A stretch of 64,000 nucleotides of DNA from Deuterostichococcus epilithicus (Eukaryota; Chlorophyta; Trebouxiophyceae; Prasiolales; Stichococcaceae): assembly GCA_033439295.1 (NCBI GenBank), contig JAVTLE010000016.1, positions 62,001 to 126,000 on the forward strand, in the 5' to 3' direction. Shown here one piece after another: positions 35,227-47,275 of this stretch. Each line of letters opens with the position of its first letter. Within the stretch, counting starts at the first letter, position 1. A model generated the notes under the pieces. It saw nothing but the letters and a program-made list of their open reading frames with translations, was not told the origin of the DNA and ran no database searches. Made by a program: the position numbers and the translations under genes.

Positions 35227-37410
35227 ATGGCCAGCGACTACGAGGCACAGCGCCTGGAGCTGTGAGCACCGCTGCTGCGCGCTCTGCCCCAAGCAAGCAT
35301 GCTTTGCCTCCTGCATGATCTGATACGCGTCAGGAAAGGGCGCCACCATCAGAGATGACTGTGTGTGGTGCCCCCGCATGCACAGTATCGCGCGGAACCG
35401 AGCGCGTCTAGAGCAGCTGGGGCTGGGGCTTGCGGCCGACAAGTTTGCCGCCGCCACTTCAAAGCCCAAGTGAGCTTGCTCACAACACAGGACACAACCT
35501 CGTGCTGCATCGTGCAGCCTTGCAACTGGCATGTGCACACTGTCTTCTGGTGTGACAGCACCCCAACACACGAGTTTGTATCTCCAAAGCAGCCTCGTGT
35601 GCTCTGGGGTAGACGTGCCATAAACAGAAGGAGCTTTCACGTCGTAGCGTGAGTGTCCGCTGGGTGCATTGTGTCTGCAGGAAGAAGCCGAAGCCAAAGC
35701 AGCCGAAAAGGCCGCCTGCGGCGCCGACGCGGCACTCGAAGCGCCAGAGCGGTAAGGCGCCAGCCGAGCTGAACAATGAGGAGCAGCGGCTGGCGGCGAT
35801 GTACGTCGACGGCATCTGCCCCAAATGCGACAGAGTCAGTGCCAACACATGCATAGCTGCATCTGGGAACCTGCAGCGCAGTGCCGTTGGACAAAAGGTC
35901 AGCAGCGGCCTGCAGTGCTATCCTGCGCAGGTGATTTCGTGCCGACAGATGCAGGAAGCGGACTGCAGCATGTCTAGACGACATGCAGCATCCTCGCTCC
36001 GGTCGCATTCTTTCATGTCCCTGCTCGCAGGCCTTCGAGAAGGGCATCAAGCAGCACTTTGACAAGTGCACGGGGCGGCCGCGGCGCAGGCCTCCGGCGG
36101 CCGATGCGCAGGGGGAAGGTGTGGGCGACGAAGCAGGAGGAGAAGTAGAGGAAGAGGATGAGGACGTCAGGAAGCTGGTGGGTCGTGATTGAGCCCCTGC
36201 TTGCGCTGGAGCACGCGGTAGAGGGTAACGAATGGACCTGCTGTGCTTGGTCCACTGGGCTCACACCGTGCTCCTGCTCGTCAGCACTGTGTTCATTGCC
36301 GAAGCACTTTGAAATCAGCAACATGGCGCGCTCTGGGCACGTTGTCGTCTCTGTTGTGACCGGCTGTGACCCGCTGGCAGGCGCCGGCGATCCTACTCAC
36401 GGATGATGGCTGTGTCTTTCAGCGTGCTTTCTGCGACAGGCAGCGACATGATGATATGTCCTCGTTTCGTCCTCTGCAGCCGGTGGACCCCAAGAAGCTG
36501 GCCGGCAAGCTGAAGGAACTGGAACTGTCGGGCCTCGTCGACTTCTCCGCCGAGAAAGCCGAGTGCGCACCTTGCGTTGAGCGGTTCAAACAACCTTGAT
36601 TGTGCAGTGGTCGGAGGGCATTGGTGCCGATTTGGCCCAAGCAGCCAGCCAGATCTGCAGCACATGCGTCCGCGGCGCTGCAGCATGCGGCACCACACTC
36701 GGGACACACTCGGGGTACATGGGCAAGTGAAACTTTGTGGGATATAAACACGCGATCAGAAGTAACCTGTACACACTGCCGTAGGTTTGTCGTACTGGGC
36801 TCCACGGGCAGCAAGTACCGGGTGACCCTGGCGGATGACAAGCGGTCATGCCAGTGCATGGACTTCCGCATCCGTCGCCGCGATTGCAAGCACATCAAGC
36901 TGGTGCTGCAGCAGCTGGGTATCGCGGGCGCCCCGGACCACTGGCACCAGGCGAGCTTGCGCGACAGGGTTGCGTGCAGCGACACGGTGTCATGCACTGT
37001 GGGTATCCCCTGGATGCGTTAGCCAACAGGTAGAACTTAATCAGACCTAGACTCGAACTCAGACAACAGCATGGCGCGCTGTAGCAACCTTCTTTTGCCC
37101 GTTCAGTTGTCACATCATTCTGGCTGTGCAGGCGGTGGACCGACAGCTGGCGGCCGCAGCCAAAGAAATGTCCGGCGGAGCGGCGGCGGCAGATGCCCCA
37201 ACTGCAGAGGAGCCCGCAGCAGATGGCGGTGCGAAGCGCACGCCTATAAAGAGGAAGGCCCGGAAGACTCTGGCACCACGAGGGGGCAAGCGGCAGAAGG
37301 CAGCAGAGCCTGGCGTGTCTGAGGGCGGCGGGATGCAGAGCGCTGGCTCCGGCGGCAGTGACTCGCCCTTGAAACCTGGCACGAGGAGGCTTCCTGCCAG
37401 CCTGAGGTAG
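35227..37410 (+). CDS. SWIM / C2HC zinc-finger protein
   Basis: Likely nuclear nucleic-acid- or protein-binding factor. The start is fixed by GCCGCCATGG, a textbook context. Exon 1 (MASDYEAQRLE) joins in phase to LIARNRARLEQLGLGLAA, then to a Lys/Pro-rich basic stretch that looks like a nuclear localisation signal. CPKCDR at the end of that exon joins to AFEKGIKQHFDKC, giving a C-x2-C-x12-H-x3-C zinc finger. An acidic stretch follows, then DPKKLAGKLKELELSGLVDF. The SWIM motif is in the next exon: CQCMDFRIRRRDCKH fits C-x-C-x(n)-C-x-H. The last exon (about 37132-37410) is basic, with KRTPIKRKARKTLAPRGGKR. The SWIM exon seems to end at a GC donor (36951-36952), which keeps WHQ in frame with AVDRQLAAAAKEM; a later GT donor is the alternative. 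No recombinase or kinase domain is attached, so the partner is unknown. Confidence 0.75.
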
Positions 37411-37689
37411 CATTCTGTGTTGTGCATGGCTTGAAATCTGTTTGGACATGATTTTGTTTGCAAGTCCACGCAATCAACTTTATGCAGCTCAGCGCGCATG
37501 CTAGGACCTGCGCAAGGGTTTATGGGCCAGTTGGATCCATCTGCACGCAATTGTGATTCGCAGTATTGAATTTGCATCGATCGAGCAAGCTTGTTTGACA
37601 GCACACATCGTCGCTCCGACAGCGGACGACGCAGCCTTCGATCGCCTGGATCGGCCGTGCATCGCTTTCGAAGACTTGCTGTCAGCACC

Positions 37690-40600
37690 ATGCCAGCGCC
37701 GCAAGAGACATCAGCTGGCACGTTAGAGTACTATGAGCGTTCTCCGCCGTTGACGTGCCTTGCCACGGCAGCGCTGAAGGCTCTGTCGCTTGAGACGGCG
37801 CCAGATGCCAAGCGCCCGAAGGACCAGGCTCCAGCGCTCAGAATCAAGCCAGAGTAAGCACGATGTGTGAAAAAGGACACGTAGACCCCTGATTGCAAAA
37901 GCGCAGTGTACTACACATGTTTTGAGGCTTACATGCGGCAGTCCAGCATGCCTGAAAGCTGACAGTCGGCGGTGTGCTGCAACACAATGGTACGTGCATG
38001 CGTTCCAGGCTTCAAAGTTGGAAGAACACTGTGTGCATGCGTTCACGTCAGCGCCTGCCTCTGTGCCGGCACCGCCCACGGTTTTGAAGCTGGAGTATCT
38101 CAGGAATTTCAGTAAACACCCCGGTGATTGATCGCTGGATTGCAGAGAGGAGCTGCACGGGACAGAGCTGATCGCTCGCTACCTGGCACGCCTGAAACCA
38201 GATCAGCTGTTCCTCTACGGCCATGATGCCCTGTCGTCAACCAGGGTGGGAGCATCACCTGTGCGGCATGCCCGATCTACATGCGTACTGCCGCCTCGAT
38301 GCAGCCCTGAGCAGGCCAATGTGATGTCCTGCCCAGCCCTGTGGATGCCGCTATCTTGGATCTTGGCGAACACACTCCTTGGTGTGGCCCCCGCCCCAGA
38401 AGTCAAGCGTGCATGCGCCCATAAACACCATGTCAGGCTGCTGCTGACGCTGTCTTGTGCAGGTCGACGAGTGGCTGGCCTTTGCGCCGGCACTGGCTGC
38501 GGGCCCCGGCCTGGCGGACGCGGCGGCGGCGGTCAACGAATTCCTCGCGCTCCGCACCTTCCTTGTCGGGCACCGGCTGACGCTGGCCGACGTTGCCATT
38601 TGGGGCCAGCTCACAGGTGAGTCAGTTTTGTTGATACGACTGTTACAAATCAAGAGGCCTGGAGGCAGTGCCTTCCCTGGCTTGGTCACATGGGCATCCT
38701 GGAGCACCGGCGTTGGACTGCCGCTTCAATCGCCGGGGCAACCACAACAGTGCGAGGCTGGCACCGCCACCGTCCAGCACCACACGCAACCAGTGGGCGC
38801 GCAGCCCAGAGCTGCGGATCATCCGGCAACACATCCGGCTCGAAAGCTCGAAAGCGCGAAATGTCAGGTGCAGGCAGAAAGACAAACTCTTGTGTGCTCA
38901 TTCAGGCAACCTGATGTTTGCCAAGCTGCGGAAGGGCGGCGGCTGGCCGCACCTGGAGCGCTGGCTGCAGGCCGTCAGCGCCCACCCTGTGCTGGCGGAG
39001 GTCGCCGCAGCGCACGCCCCCAAGGGCAAGGCCGCCAAGCTGGAGGAGAAGGCGGCGTCTGGGCGCGGCGGCGGCGGTGAGTGATGCATGGCACACCTTC
39101 ACGCAGGCTAGGGACAGCAGCGTCGCATGAGCGGATTGCAGCAGCGCTTCGGAAAACGTCTTCCGGGCGCACCGGCGGCAGTGGCGAGCACTGGCACAAA
39201 GCGTCGAGTGTGCAGCTAACATATCCAAGAGGCTGGCAGCAAGGTGGATTGGAGGGCGGCAGGGACGCTCCCACTTGGTGCTGTTGTCGGCGGCAGAACG
39301 TGGAATACAGGGTGCAGGGGAATCGCGTCTCGAATCGCTGGGCACGCTGCTGCGCCTTCCGCCCGCCTCGTGGTGTTGCAGGGCTTGCATCTGAAACGTT
39401 TCGGGTGAAAGGTGTGTGCGCTGGTGAGGCACGAGGCCTGATCGCGCACGTGCTGCGGTGCAGACACCGGATCCTTCACGGCGCTTCAGGAGGCAGTGAA
39501 GGGCAAGGTGGTGACGCGCTTCCCGCCTGAGCCGTCAGGTGGGTGATCCGGCGCGCAAGCCGCCACCGGCGCCCTGTGGCACCCTGCGGTCCTGGCCGGC
39601 CTGGCGTCGCTGGCCCGGTGGCTGCCCGGCACCTGCTCGAATGACGGCAAGGCACCGGCAGCCTCATGGGCAGCGGCAGGCTTTCTGCGCTGAGACGGGA
39701 GGACGCTATTTGGGCACTCGATGCGGCGCCCGGGCGACCAGGCGCTCGCCTGCGCCTGCCTCCGGGACCAGCCCTCCTGTGGCCGGTGTCTGGAACACTT
39801 GCCTTGATGTGACTGGTGGACCGCCGCAGGCTACCTGCATATCGGGCATGCCAAGGCCGCGATGCTGAACCAGTACTTCAAGGAGATGTACGAGGGCCGC
39901 CTCCTGGTCCGCTTCGACGACACCAACCCTTCCAAGGTGGGCCGACACACCTGCTCCACACCCTGTTGTGTCGGTGAAAAAGAAAAACAGCGACAAAAGA
40001 AACAGGCGGTGAGGAATGCGAAGGGAACCGCTTCCTGGTCCGTGACGTCACCAACCCTCCCAGACAAGGCACAGGAACCAGGCAGGGTGGGCGCTTGCCC
40101 AGTGGCCAGCGGTAGGCCAAGCCAGCACGCTCGCTGGGTTGGGAGCTGAATTTGGCAGACTTTATATACTCTTCTGCACAGGTATAATATGACGATTTTC
40201 TCGTCCCTCAGGCGGACTGCCTCCCGTCCAGATTCGCACTGCTGAGGTGCTTCAGTGACACCTGCCTGAATCCTTACACCCTTGCTGCCGCAGGAGAAGG
40301 ATGAGTATGTCGAGAACATCATCCAGGACATCAAAACGCTGGGGCTGCAGCACGAGCCCATCACCTACACCTCCGACTACTTCCCCCAGCTGCAGGCGTG
40401 CCCTCCTGATAAACCGGCACAGCATCTCATGCGGTGCCGCAGCACCGTGCTCGCTTCGCTGGGGGCATGGGACAACGCTTCACTGCTACTGAACGAACAT
40501 CTGTTTCGGCAGACAGGGCAGCTGCTGGCAGTCCTTCGGCATTCCGAGCCAAGCTGTGTATGATAACAGCTGCATGTGATGCTATTGCAGGACCTGACAG

Positions 40601-43600
40601 AGCGCCTCATCCGTGCCGGCTACATTTATGCGGACGACACGATAGCAGCCGAGATCACGGTGGTATGCACCTCGATCCCCTGGTCTGCGTATGACGGACC
40701 ACACCAGCAGCCGAACAAGATCCTGCTCCGCCGCACATCATACAGTTGCTTCCGCTTTTCCCTGCTGCATCCAGTCCACAGTTGCCGTCCTGGCTGTATA
40801 TGCGACCAAATGCAGCAGACACAGATCGCACGTTGCTTGCAGCAGCCAGCTGGCGCACGCCGCTGCCTCGCCTGGAAAGTTAAGGTTGCGAGCAGCCGCA
40901 TGTTTTCAGGCGCTGTGCCTTCCTTCGTGGCAGCTGCGGCGGACGAAGCAGTTTGAATGATAGCCAGCCGGCAAAGGCCACGCGGCGCAATTTGTGACAC
41001 AACTGGAAGTCGCGGCATTCTGACTCGGCCCACGGAACCTGAGCAGATGCGACGGGCGAAGAAGCAGTACAAGGACCGCAACAGCCAGCCGGCGGAGGAG
41101 ACGCTGCGCATCTTTGCCGAGATGCTGGCGGGCTCGGAAGAGGGCAAGCGCTGGTGCCTGCGCGCCAGGTGAGGAACCTCCCGGCCTGCAAGCGGTCGAT
41201 CCTCTTGGGAATCTCTGGCGCTTGCCAATGCACCTCCTCAGCGCCATTGCTGCTCGGTGCACCTTCCACTGCGGCAGTGCCTCTGCGCAGCTGCCACCGA
41301 ACATCATGTCCCCTCAAACCCGAGACCTGCAGAAGGCCTTGACAAAGCGAGAGTGCATGCTCCTAAAGCGCCATGACCATCCCGGAGAAAGGAGGCAACG
41401 CTGATCCAGGCATACGCCGAGGGAAATCGTCGCACGTTTGTCCCTCAATCCTCATTCGACCACTCGTCCAGCGTTGCTTCATCAGGAGGTACATGGGTGT
41501 GACGCAAGCTGAATGCGTGCTGTCGGGACCAAGCTGGAGGGCGGGGACACGTTGGCCGGGGCGGACGGTGAGGGTCCCGGCCCCTGCATCAATCCCCCTG
41601 TGAACCCGGTCAATCGGAGTCGCTCGACTGAGGCCTGTCTTGCCTCCAGGATCAATCTGGAGGGCGAGCAGACGCCGGCGCGGGTGGACGCCGACGGCCG
41701 CGCCCTCAAGGAGGCGGACGGCACCGTGGCCATGCGCCCGGCGCGGCCGATGGAGTACAGCAACGGGGTGCGCTGCCGCCTCCTCCTGTGATGCCCGAGC
41801 CTCTTGTGGAATGCTGAGCACCTGTGCGTCTGGTCGTTCGCAATGTGGCCTTCGGCTTGACGGACACGGCGGTCAGGCATGACACAAAATCGACTGCCAA
41901 GGATTTGGAGCCAGGCGTCCCTTGTCCCGACTCCACTGATGGTCAGAGGAACTCCGGAGTCTGCCTCGGAAGCGGCAGGATCTCCATGGCCCTCCATGAC
42001 GGTCAGCCGGCGTGCTAAACCCCTGGGCCGTCGCCGACGCAGGCAATGTGCGATCCGGTGGTCTTCCGCTGCAACGACGAGCACCACTGGCGCACTGGTG
42101 ACAAGTACAAGGTGTGTGCCTTAACCGTCCATGCTGTTATGCCTTTTCCCTCCTCCTCAGCTCCCTCTTGGCGGGTCGGCGGTCGGCCTGGCAGTCTGCC
42201 GCACATGTGCTCCCTCCAAGAGCAAGCGCACCCAGCCACGATGGGACTGCCTCGCAGCCCACGCCTGGCTGTGCGCTCGCTCCACCCACACCCCCAAATG
42301 ATATCACATCGGGACCATTCCACTGGCGTGCACAGGCGTACCCCACGTACGACCTGGCATGTCCCTTTGTGGACTCGCTGGAGGGCGTCACCCACGCGCT
42401 GCGGTCGCTGGAGTACTCAGACCGGGAGCCGCAGTTTTACTGGTTCCTGAAGGCTATTCGGGAGGTGCGGCCGGCCGTTAAACCGACTTTGTCACGTTCT
42501 TGCTTGAGATGATCTGGGCCGGCACATCCTCCTGTCTGACGGCCTTGCAATCGGCGCTGGCTGTCATTGTCAGATGGTTGTGATGATGTACGATACCAGT
42601 GCCCGACCGCCTGTCCAGTGGACGACCTGCAATGTGTTGCAACGCACCTGGAGCGGGGGAGGCTCTGTCACTGCATCCGGCCCTGGGCAGGGGCCAGAGC
42701 CTCTGGCTGTGTGCTCGGCTCATGTCTCATCAGCCTGGCCACGCACATATGCCACAATGCGTCGAAGTTCACCATACAACTGCCTGACGCAGGTGTGGCC
42801 GGAGCTGCCGCATGTGCACCTGTGGCATTTCTCCCGCATGTCCTTCGTCAACACCGTGCTGTCCAAGCGCAAGCTCACATCCCTCGTCGACGCCGGCAAG
42901 GTGCGAGATACCGTTCGTCGAGCCGCCCCCCAAGAGGATGTGTGTCTGCATCTGCTACCCCCTTCGAGGCTCTTCAACTGCATGTGACTTACATGGTCTC
43001 TGCAATGGCGCGTCTGGCGGGAAGAGCACCTCGCGGAGGCAGTCCACCCTAAACCCTAAACCCTGCGTACCCGCGCGTTGTCGACCCTGGCGATCTTGCC
43101 TGGGGTTCCCTACCGCAGGTGGAAGGCTGGAGCGACCCGCGCATGCCAACGGTGCAGGGCATCTTCCGGCGGGGGCTGCAGCTCGCTGCGCTGCGGGAGT
43201 TCATCATCCTGCAGGGCTCCTCCAAAAACACCAACCTGCTGGCGCGTCTCGTCATGCTGTCCTCGGAAGCTCACAGTCCGGCATTCTCGTGCCGGCTCCA
43301 GCCCATTTGATATCAGCTTGCAAGAGCAGGTCACTCAGGTGAGCTGCGAGTGGTGTGCTGAGGCGCGGGTTGGCAGGTGACGTGCTGCGGCGCACGGGCA
43401 TCGCTTGCTTGAGCCCTGGCCACGTACCTGTGTCCGGTCTGAGAACCTGCAGAGGCAAGGAACGCTTTAGATCGACCGTTGGCATGGGCTGCTGGGCCCT
43501 GTGCGCGCGGTGTTTCTGTCACATCAACAGCGAGGCACCAGCCGCATGTGGGCGCACCCTCGGCGCCGCGGCACATCCTCCCAGTACCCAGGTTCGTGGC

Positions 43601-46308
43601 ATTTCGCAGGCGACTGGCCAGGTCCTCAACCCTGAACCCTCAACCCGCAGGAGTGGGACAAGCTGTGGACCATCAACAAGAAGATCATCGACCCAGTGGC
43701 GCCGCGGCACACCGCCGTCGCGCTGGCGCCGGCGCCGGTGCGGCTGACGGTGCAGGGCGGCCCCGCGGAGGCAACGGAAGTGGAAACGCCGCTGCACAAG
43801 AAGAACCCGGACCTCGGCAGCAAGACCACCATCCTGGCGCAGGTAGACAGGGGGCTACTGCAGATTCGCAACCCCATTCCTGGGGTGCAGGGCCATGCCC
43901 AGGGAGCGAAAGGGCTTCTCGAAGCACAGAATACGAGGCTTGTGTGGACCCTGTAGCTGTGCCCGCACATTGCAGCTGGTCCCACTGTCACGAGTCTCGT
44001 ACTTTGAACGACGTCACAGTTTTCCCTGCTGACAATGCGAAGCACTGCATGTATCAGCAGCCCATCACTATCGTCCGTCATGCTGTGCACATACTGTTTG
44101 TACCATGCTGACCCGCAGACCGTGCTGCTGGACGCGGCGGACGAGGACACCATCGGCGCGGATGTCGCTGCGTCCGATGACCACTTGTCCTGCTGTGCCA
44201 CACACCGTGCTGACTCGTATCATGTCACTCTGCGATACAGACTGTACTGCTGGACGCGGCTGATGCAGACGCCGTTGCCGCGGACGTCGCCGCGGCGGAC
44301 GCCGGTGCCGACGGCGGCAAGCGTTTGTCGCCGGCGGACGCCGGCAAGCGGCGGCATGTCACGCTCATGGATTGGGGCGCCGCACCAGTGGTGGAGATCA
44401 CGGTGAGACGCTGGTCTGCCTGGCCGAACACCTATGCGGCGGAGACTCGACTGGCTGCCAGGGTCCCAAAAGGGACCTTCAGTGCTGCAGCCTTAGTTCT
44501 GCAGATGTGGCTCCGTGGCTGCGGTCTTCAGTGATCTGGCTAGTGAGTTGGCCGACGCCATGCCGCTCGGTTCACCAGGAGCACTTCGGGCTGAACCAAC
44601 GCTGCAGTGACGACAGGCTGCCCGTCTGCCGACGTCCTCGCCACCGCACTGACACCCTCGTAATCCCGGCTGATCCCTAAACCCACGCGCTGCGCAGGGT
44701 GTGGAGCGGGAAAGCGGGCGCGTGACGGCGCTACAGGGCCGCCTGGCGCCGGCCAAGGGCGCCGGCGACACCCGCCTCAAGCTCACCTGGCTGGCCGATG
44801 TGCGCCCCTGGAGGGTGTAGAGTTTCCTTCCTTTCCAGCCGCCGGGCTGTGCGTCATGCGCCGCCTTCCCGCTGCCGGTCTGCTTGCCTGTGGGGCGCCT
44901 CGAAGCCGGCTGGCAGAGGCTGCGCAGTGCTCAGGGCTCAGTCCTGGGACTGTGCTCGCCCAATTAGTCAATCTCCCTACTGCACTGCACATATAGCAGC
45001 ACAGGAGGGAGGCAGCTGGTTCCAGATGCAATGCTCCATCGCCGTCACGCGGCTGCTGCTGCGACCGCACCAGGTTGGCATGTCTGTGCTCTCGCCCTCG
45101 CCTGGAAGCTCTGCGCCGTATGACTGGATGCGCGGCCAGGACTTCCACAGCCTGGCTCCCTCCTGCCGCACAGGCAGAAGCTGACAGGGTGCCGCTGCGG
45201 CTTGTGGAGCGAGAAACGCTAAACTCGGAATGGGTGGTGCAACGCTGTCAGCAGCTGGTTGCCTGCGTCAGCACGTAACGAAACATGTGCGCCCATCCTT
45301 GCCGCTGTTCTCTGAAGCAATCGTACTCATTGTTTCAGGTGGAAGCCAACCGGGTGCCGCTGCAGTTGGTGGAGCTGGGGCCGCTCATCAGCGTCAAGCA
45401 GCCGCAGCCGGATGACGAAATCTTCCAGCTCTTCAACGATGCCTCGGTGCGTTAGCTAATCACTTGCACGAATAAGAGGGTTTAAGGTTAAGATGCTGGG
45501 CTGGCAACATGCTGTCGCGTCAGCACGACTGTCGAGCAGGACATGCGACCCAAAGCCGACATGCAAACCACAGCCGACGTTTTCCGCCCTGCAGAAGTCG
45601 ACGTCCGAGGCGCTCGGCGACGCCAACATGCGCAAGCTCAAGAGGGGCGACGTCATTCAGCTGGAGCGCAAGGGCTACTGGATCGTGGACAGCGCAGCAG
45701 ACACGGAGAAGCCGGACCAGCCAATGGTGCTGCTGGACATCCCGGACGGCCGGGTGGCCAAGGCTCTGGCAGCGGAGAAGCAGCCGGTGGCGGGGAAGTC
45801 GGCGGGTCAGCAGGCGGAGGAGCAGCCTGGAAAGGCGGGCAAAGGCGACAAGAAGGGGAAGCGGAAGGCGCCGGCGGCGGCGGCAGCAGCGGAAACCGCG
45901 GCCCCGCGGGTGGTAGGGGCGGGGGCAGCTGATGTGGCGCCCGCGGCCGACGCGGCAGCCGACACAGCAGCGGCGCCACATGCAGGCGCCAGCGGCGCAG
46001 GTGACGGTGCCGAGCCGTTGGCGCCTGCATCGCCGGTGCGCATCACGGCAGAGGCGCCGGCGGCCGCGGCGGCCGCCGCGCGGTCGCTGGACGCGTCGAC
46101 AGCCGCCGCCCCAGGTACCGCCAATGACAAAATAGCAGATGCAGCCGACAGCGATGCGGCGGCCAGCGCCGACGGCGCGCCGGCGGCCACCCCCAGCGGC
46201 GCGGCGCCGATCGCGGACAGCGCGGCGGCATCGCCGCCCAGCCACCCGTTGTCACCAGCGACCAGCGTCGTCCCCAGCGGCAGGCTAGCGAGCGGCAGGC
46301 TAGACTGA
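37690..46308 (+). CDS. Cytosolic glutamyl-tRNA synthetase with N-terminal GST-C-like domain
   Basis: Charges tRNA-Glu with glutamate in the cytosol. About 20 exons. Early exons (37690-37853, 38146-38245, 38463-38616, from 38905) give a GST-C-like domain ([29 protein letters not shown]), the module by which eukaryotic GluRS joins synthetase complexes. The catalytic core has [17 protein letters not shown] (HIGH), [61 protein letters not shown] (KMSKS-class loop) and [15 protein letters not shown]. The anticodon-binding beta barrels read [45 protein letters not shown] and [18 protein letters not shown]. Order and motifs match plant cytosolic GluRS closely. Oddities are an insert of about 35 residues before CDPVVFRCN, an Ala-rich C-terminal extension of about 180 residues after DIPDGR, and at least four intronic echoes of exon ends. 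Confidence 0.95.
39898..40069 (+). repeat. Exon echo 1 in the GluRS gene
   Basis: The 3' end of the HIGH-motif exon (39898-39936, reading [12 protein letters not shown] then donor GTGGGC) is repeated in the following intron at 40029-40069. Both share CYTCCTGGTCCG and ACACCAACCCT or TCACCAACCCT. The copy has lost about four bases and no longer reads in frame. Confidence 0.75.
41525..41697 (+). repeat. Exon echo 2 in the GluRS gene
   Basis: The 5' part of the exon beginning [16 protein letters not shown] (41649-41697) has a diverged copy upstream in the intron at 41525-41570, which translates as [16 protein letters not shown]. The best block is AAKCTGGAGGGCG. It is the weakest of the GluRS echoes. 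Confidence 0.5.
44119..44300 (+). repeat. Exon echo 3 in the GluRS gene
   Basis: Two adjacent copies of an exon start: 44119-44178 ([20 protein letters not shown]) and 44241-44300 ([20 protein letters not shown]). Each is preceded by its own acceptor (ACCCGCAG and GCGATACAG). The spacing is 122 bases. The second copy continues into the conserved beta-barrel sequence, so it is the likely exon; the first could be an alternative or relic exon. Confidence 0.9.
45174..45378 (+). repeat. Exon echo 4 in the GluRS gene
   Basis: The exon starting [16 protein letters not shown] at 45339 has an upstream intronic copy at about 45174-45212 reading [14 protein letters not shown]. The shared core is GGGTGCCGCTGC then TTGGTGGAG or CTTGTGGAG. 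The intronic copy follows its own CACAG acceptor. Confidence 0.85.
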
Positions 46309-47275
46309 CACCGCCCGGCTGCAGCACAGCCGCCGGAGCGGGTTCGATTGCTGTTGCCGCAGGCAGGCGGCCGGTGGGAGGTGGCTAAGACCCTGCAGCA
46401 ACGCGCCACTGCACCACATGAGCATGCGGGGATTGCGCGCATGGCGCTCGTTGCTGCCAACCAGAATTGCGCATCTGCGGACTGGAACAGCTGGCAACAT
46501 GCGCTTTCCAGCAGCCACTCTGGTGCCTCCAGCGAGTTCCTGTCATTCCCCTTGCGATTCCCGAGGGCCCGACGCCCGAGGCGTTCAGTCGAACTCCAAA
46601 ACGCTTTCGAATGTTTCAGTGTGTTAAAACTCTAGACGAGTGACGAGTGACAGAACCCGCTGCGAAGGTCGTGAAATCAAATCGGGGTCGACAAGCCACC
46701 TTGGGATCGCACGCAACTTTGTGCGCAACATAAGGGGTGCGCGGGCTGCCAGATGCACAAAGCTGGGCAGGGCTCAGCCTGGCTGGAAGTCTGTTCTCGC
46801 AGCCTCGCCATCATGCCTTCAGCTCCTTGAAAGTACTTGATGTGTCGCGCGTGCGCTAGCGCTGCACATTTCAGCTATGACCACACGCCTCTGAAATCTG
46901 TCACCCATAAGCCTGCCCAGATCTGCACGTTTCTCGGACATCCCAGGCTTCACCGAGCTTCGGGGCTCGCCGTTTTTGCACCGTCAGCACTGGCCTGCCA
47001 ATCATGCCTGCGGCAATCTCGCATCTGCCTTGCATCGCAGAGAAAGTCTTGACACGTGATCAGCTGCCGCCGCTGTGATATGAGATGTCTCTTCCGACGG
47101 AATGCAGCAGTCGCACTCCCTGCGGCCATACCCAGGCTGAACGTACCCGGCGAGCCAAGGCTGCAATCGGACAATGCAAACCAGCATAAACCGAGGGTCA
47201 CTTGCCGCCTCGATTGCAGGCGGGAGGAGTGGCGCGTTTCTGGCCGGACCGCACAGAGCCAAGGGCGGCGGCAGC
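46309..47275. other. Intergenic region
   Basis: Between GluRS and the FHA gene, same strand. The part from 46,590 to 47,060 is AT-richer. An in-frame ATG at 47174 offers a longer start for the FHA gene. Nothing else is supported. Confidence 0.6.

Noticed and set aside
38040-38131. Frame with [15 protein letters not shown] as a GluRS exon
   Set aside because: The flanking exons 37853 and 38146 join in phase without it and continue the expected sequence, so it is probably intronic.
43046-43064. CCCTAAACCCTAAACCC as a true telomere or chromosome end
   Set aside because: Only two to three units, lying inside an intron of an intact gene with coding sequence on both sides, so interstitial.
46335-46370. 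GGTTCGATTGC resembling a tRNA T-arm
   Set aside because: The flanking bases do not pair into a T stem, and no acceptor or anticodon arm can be drawn.
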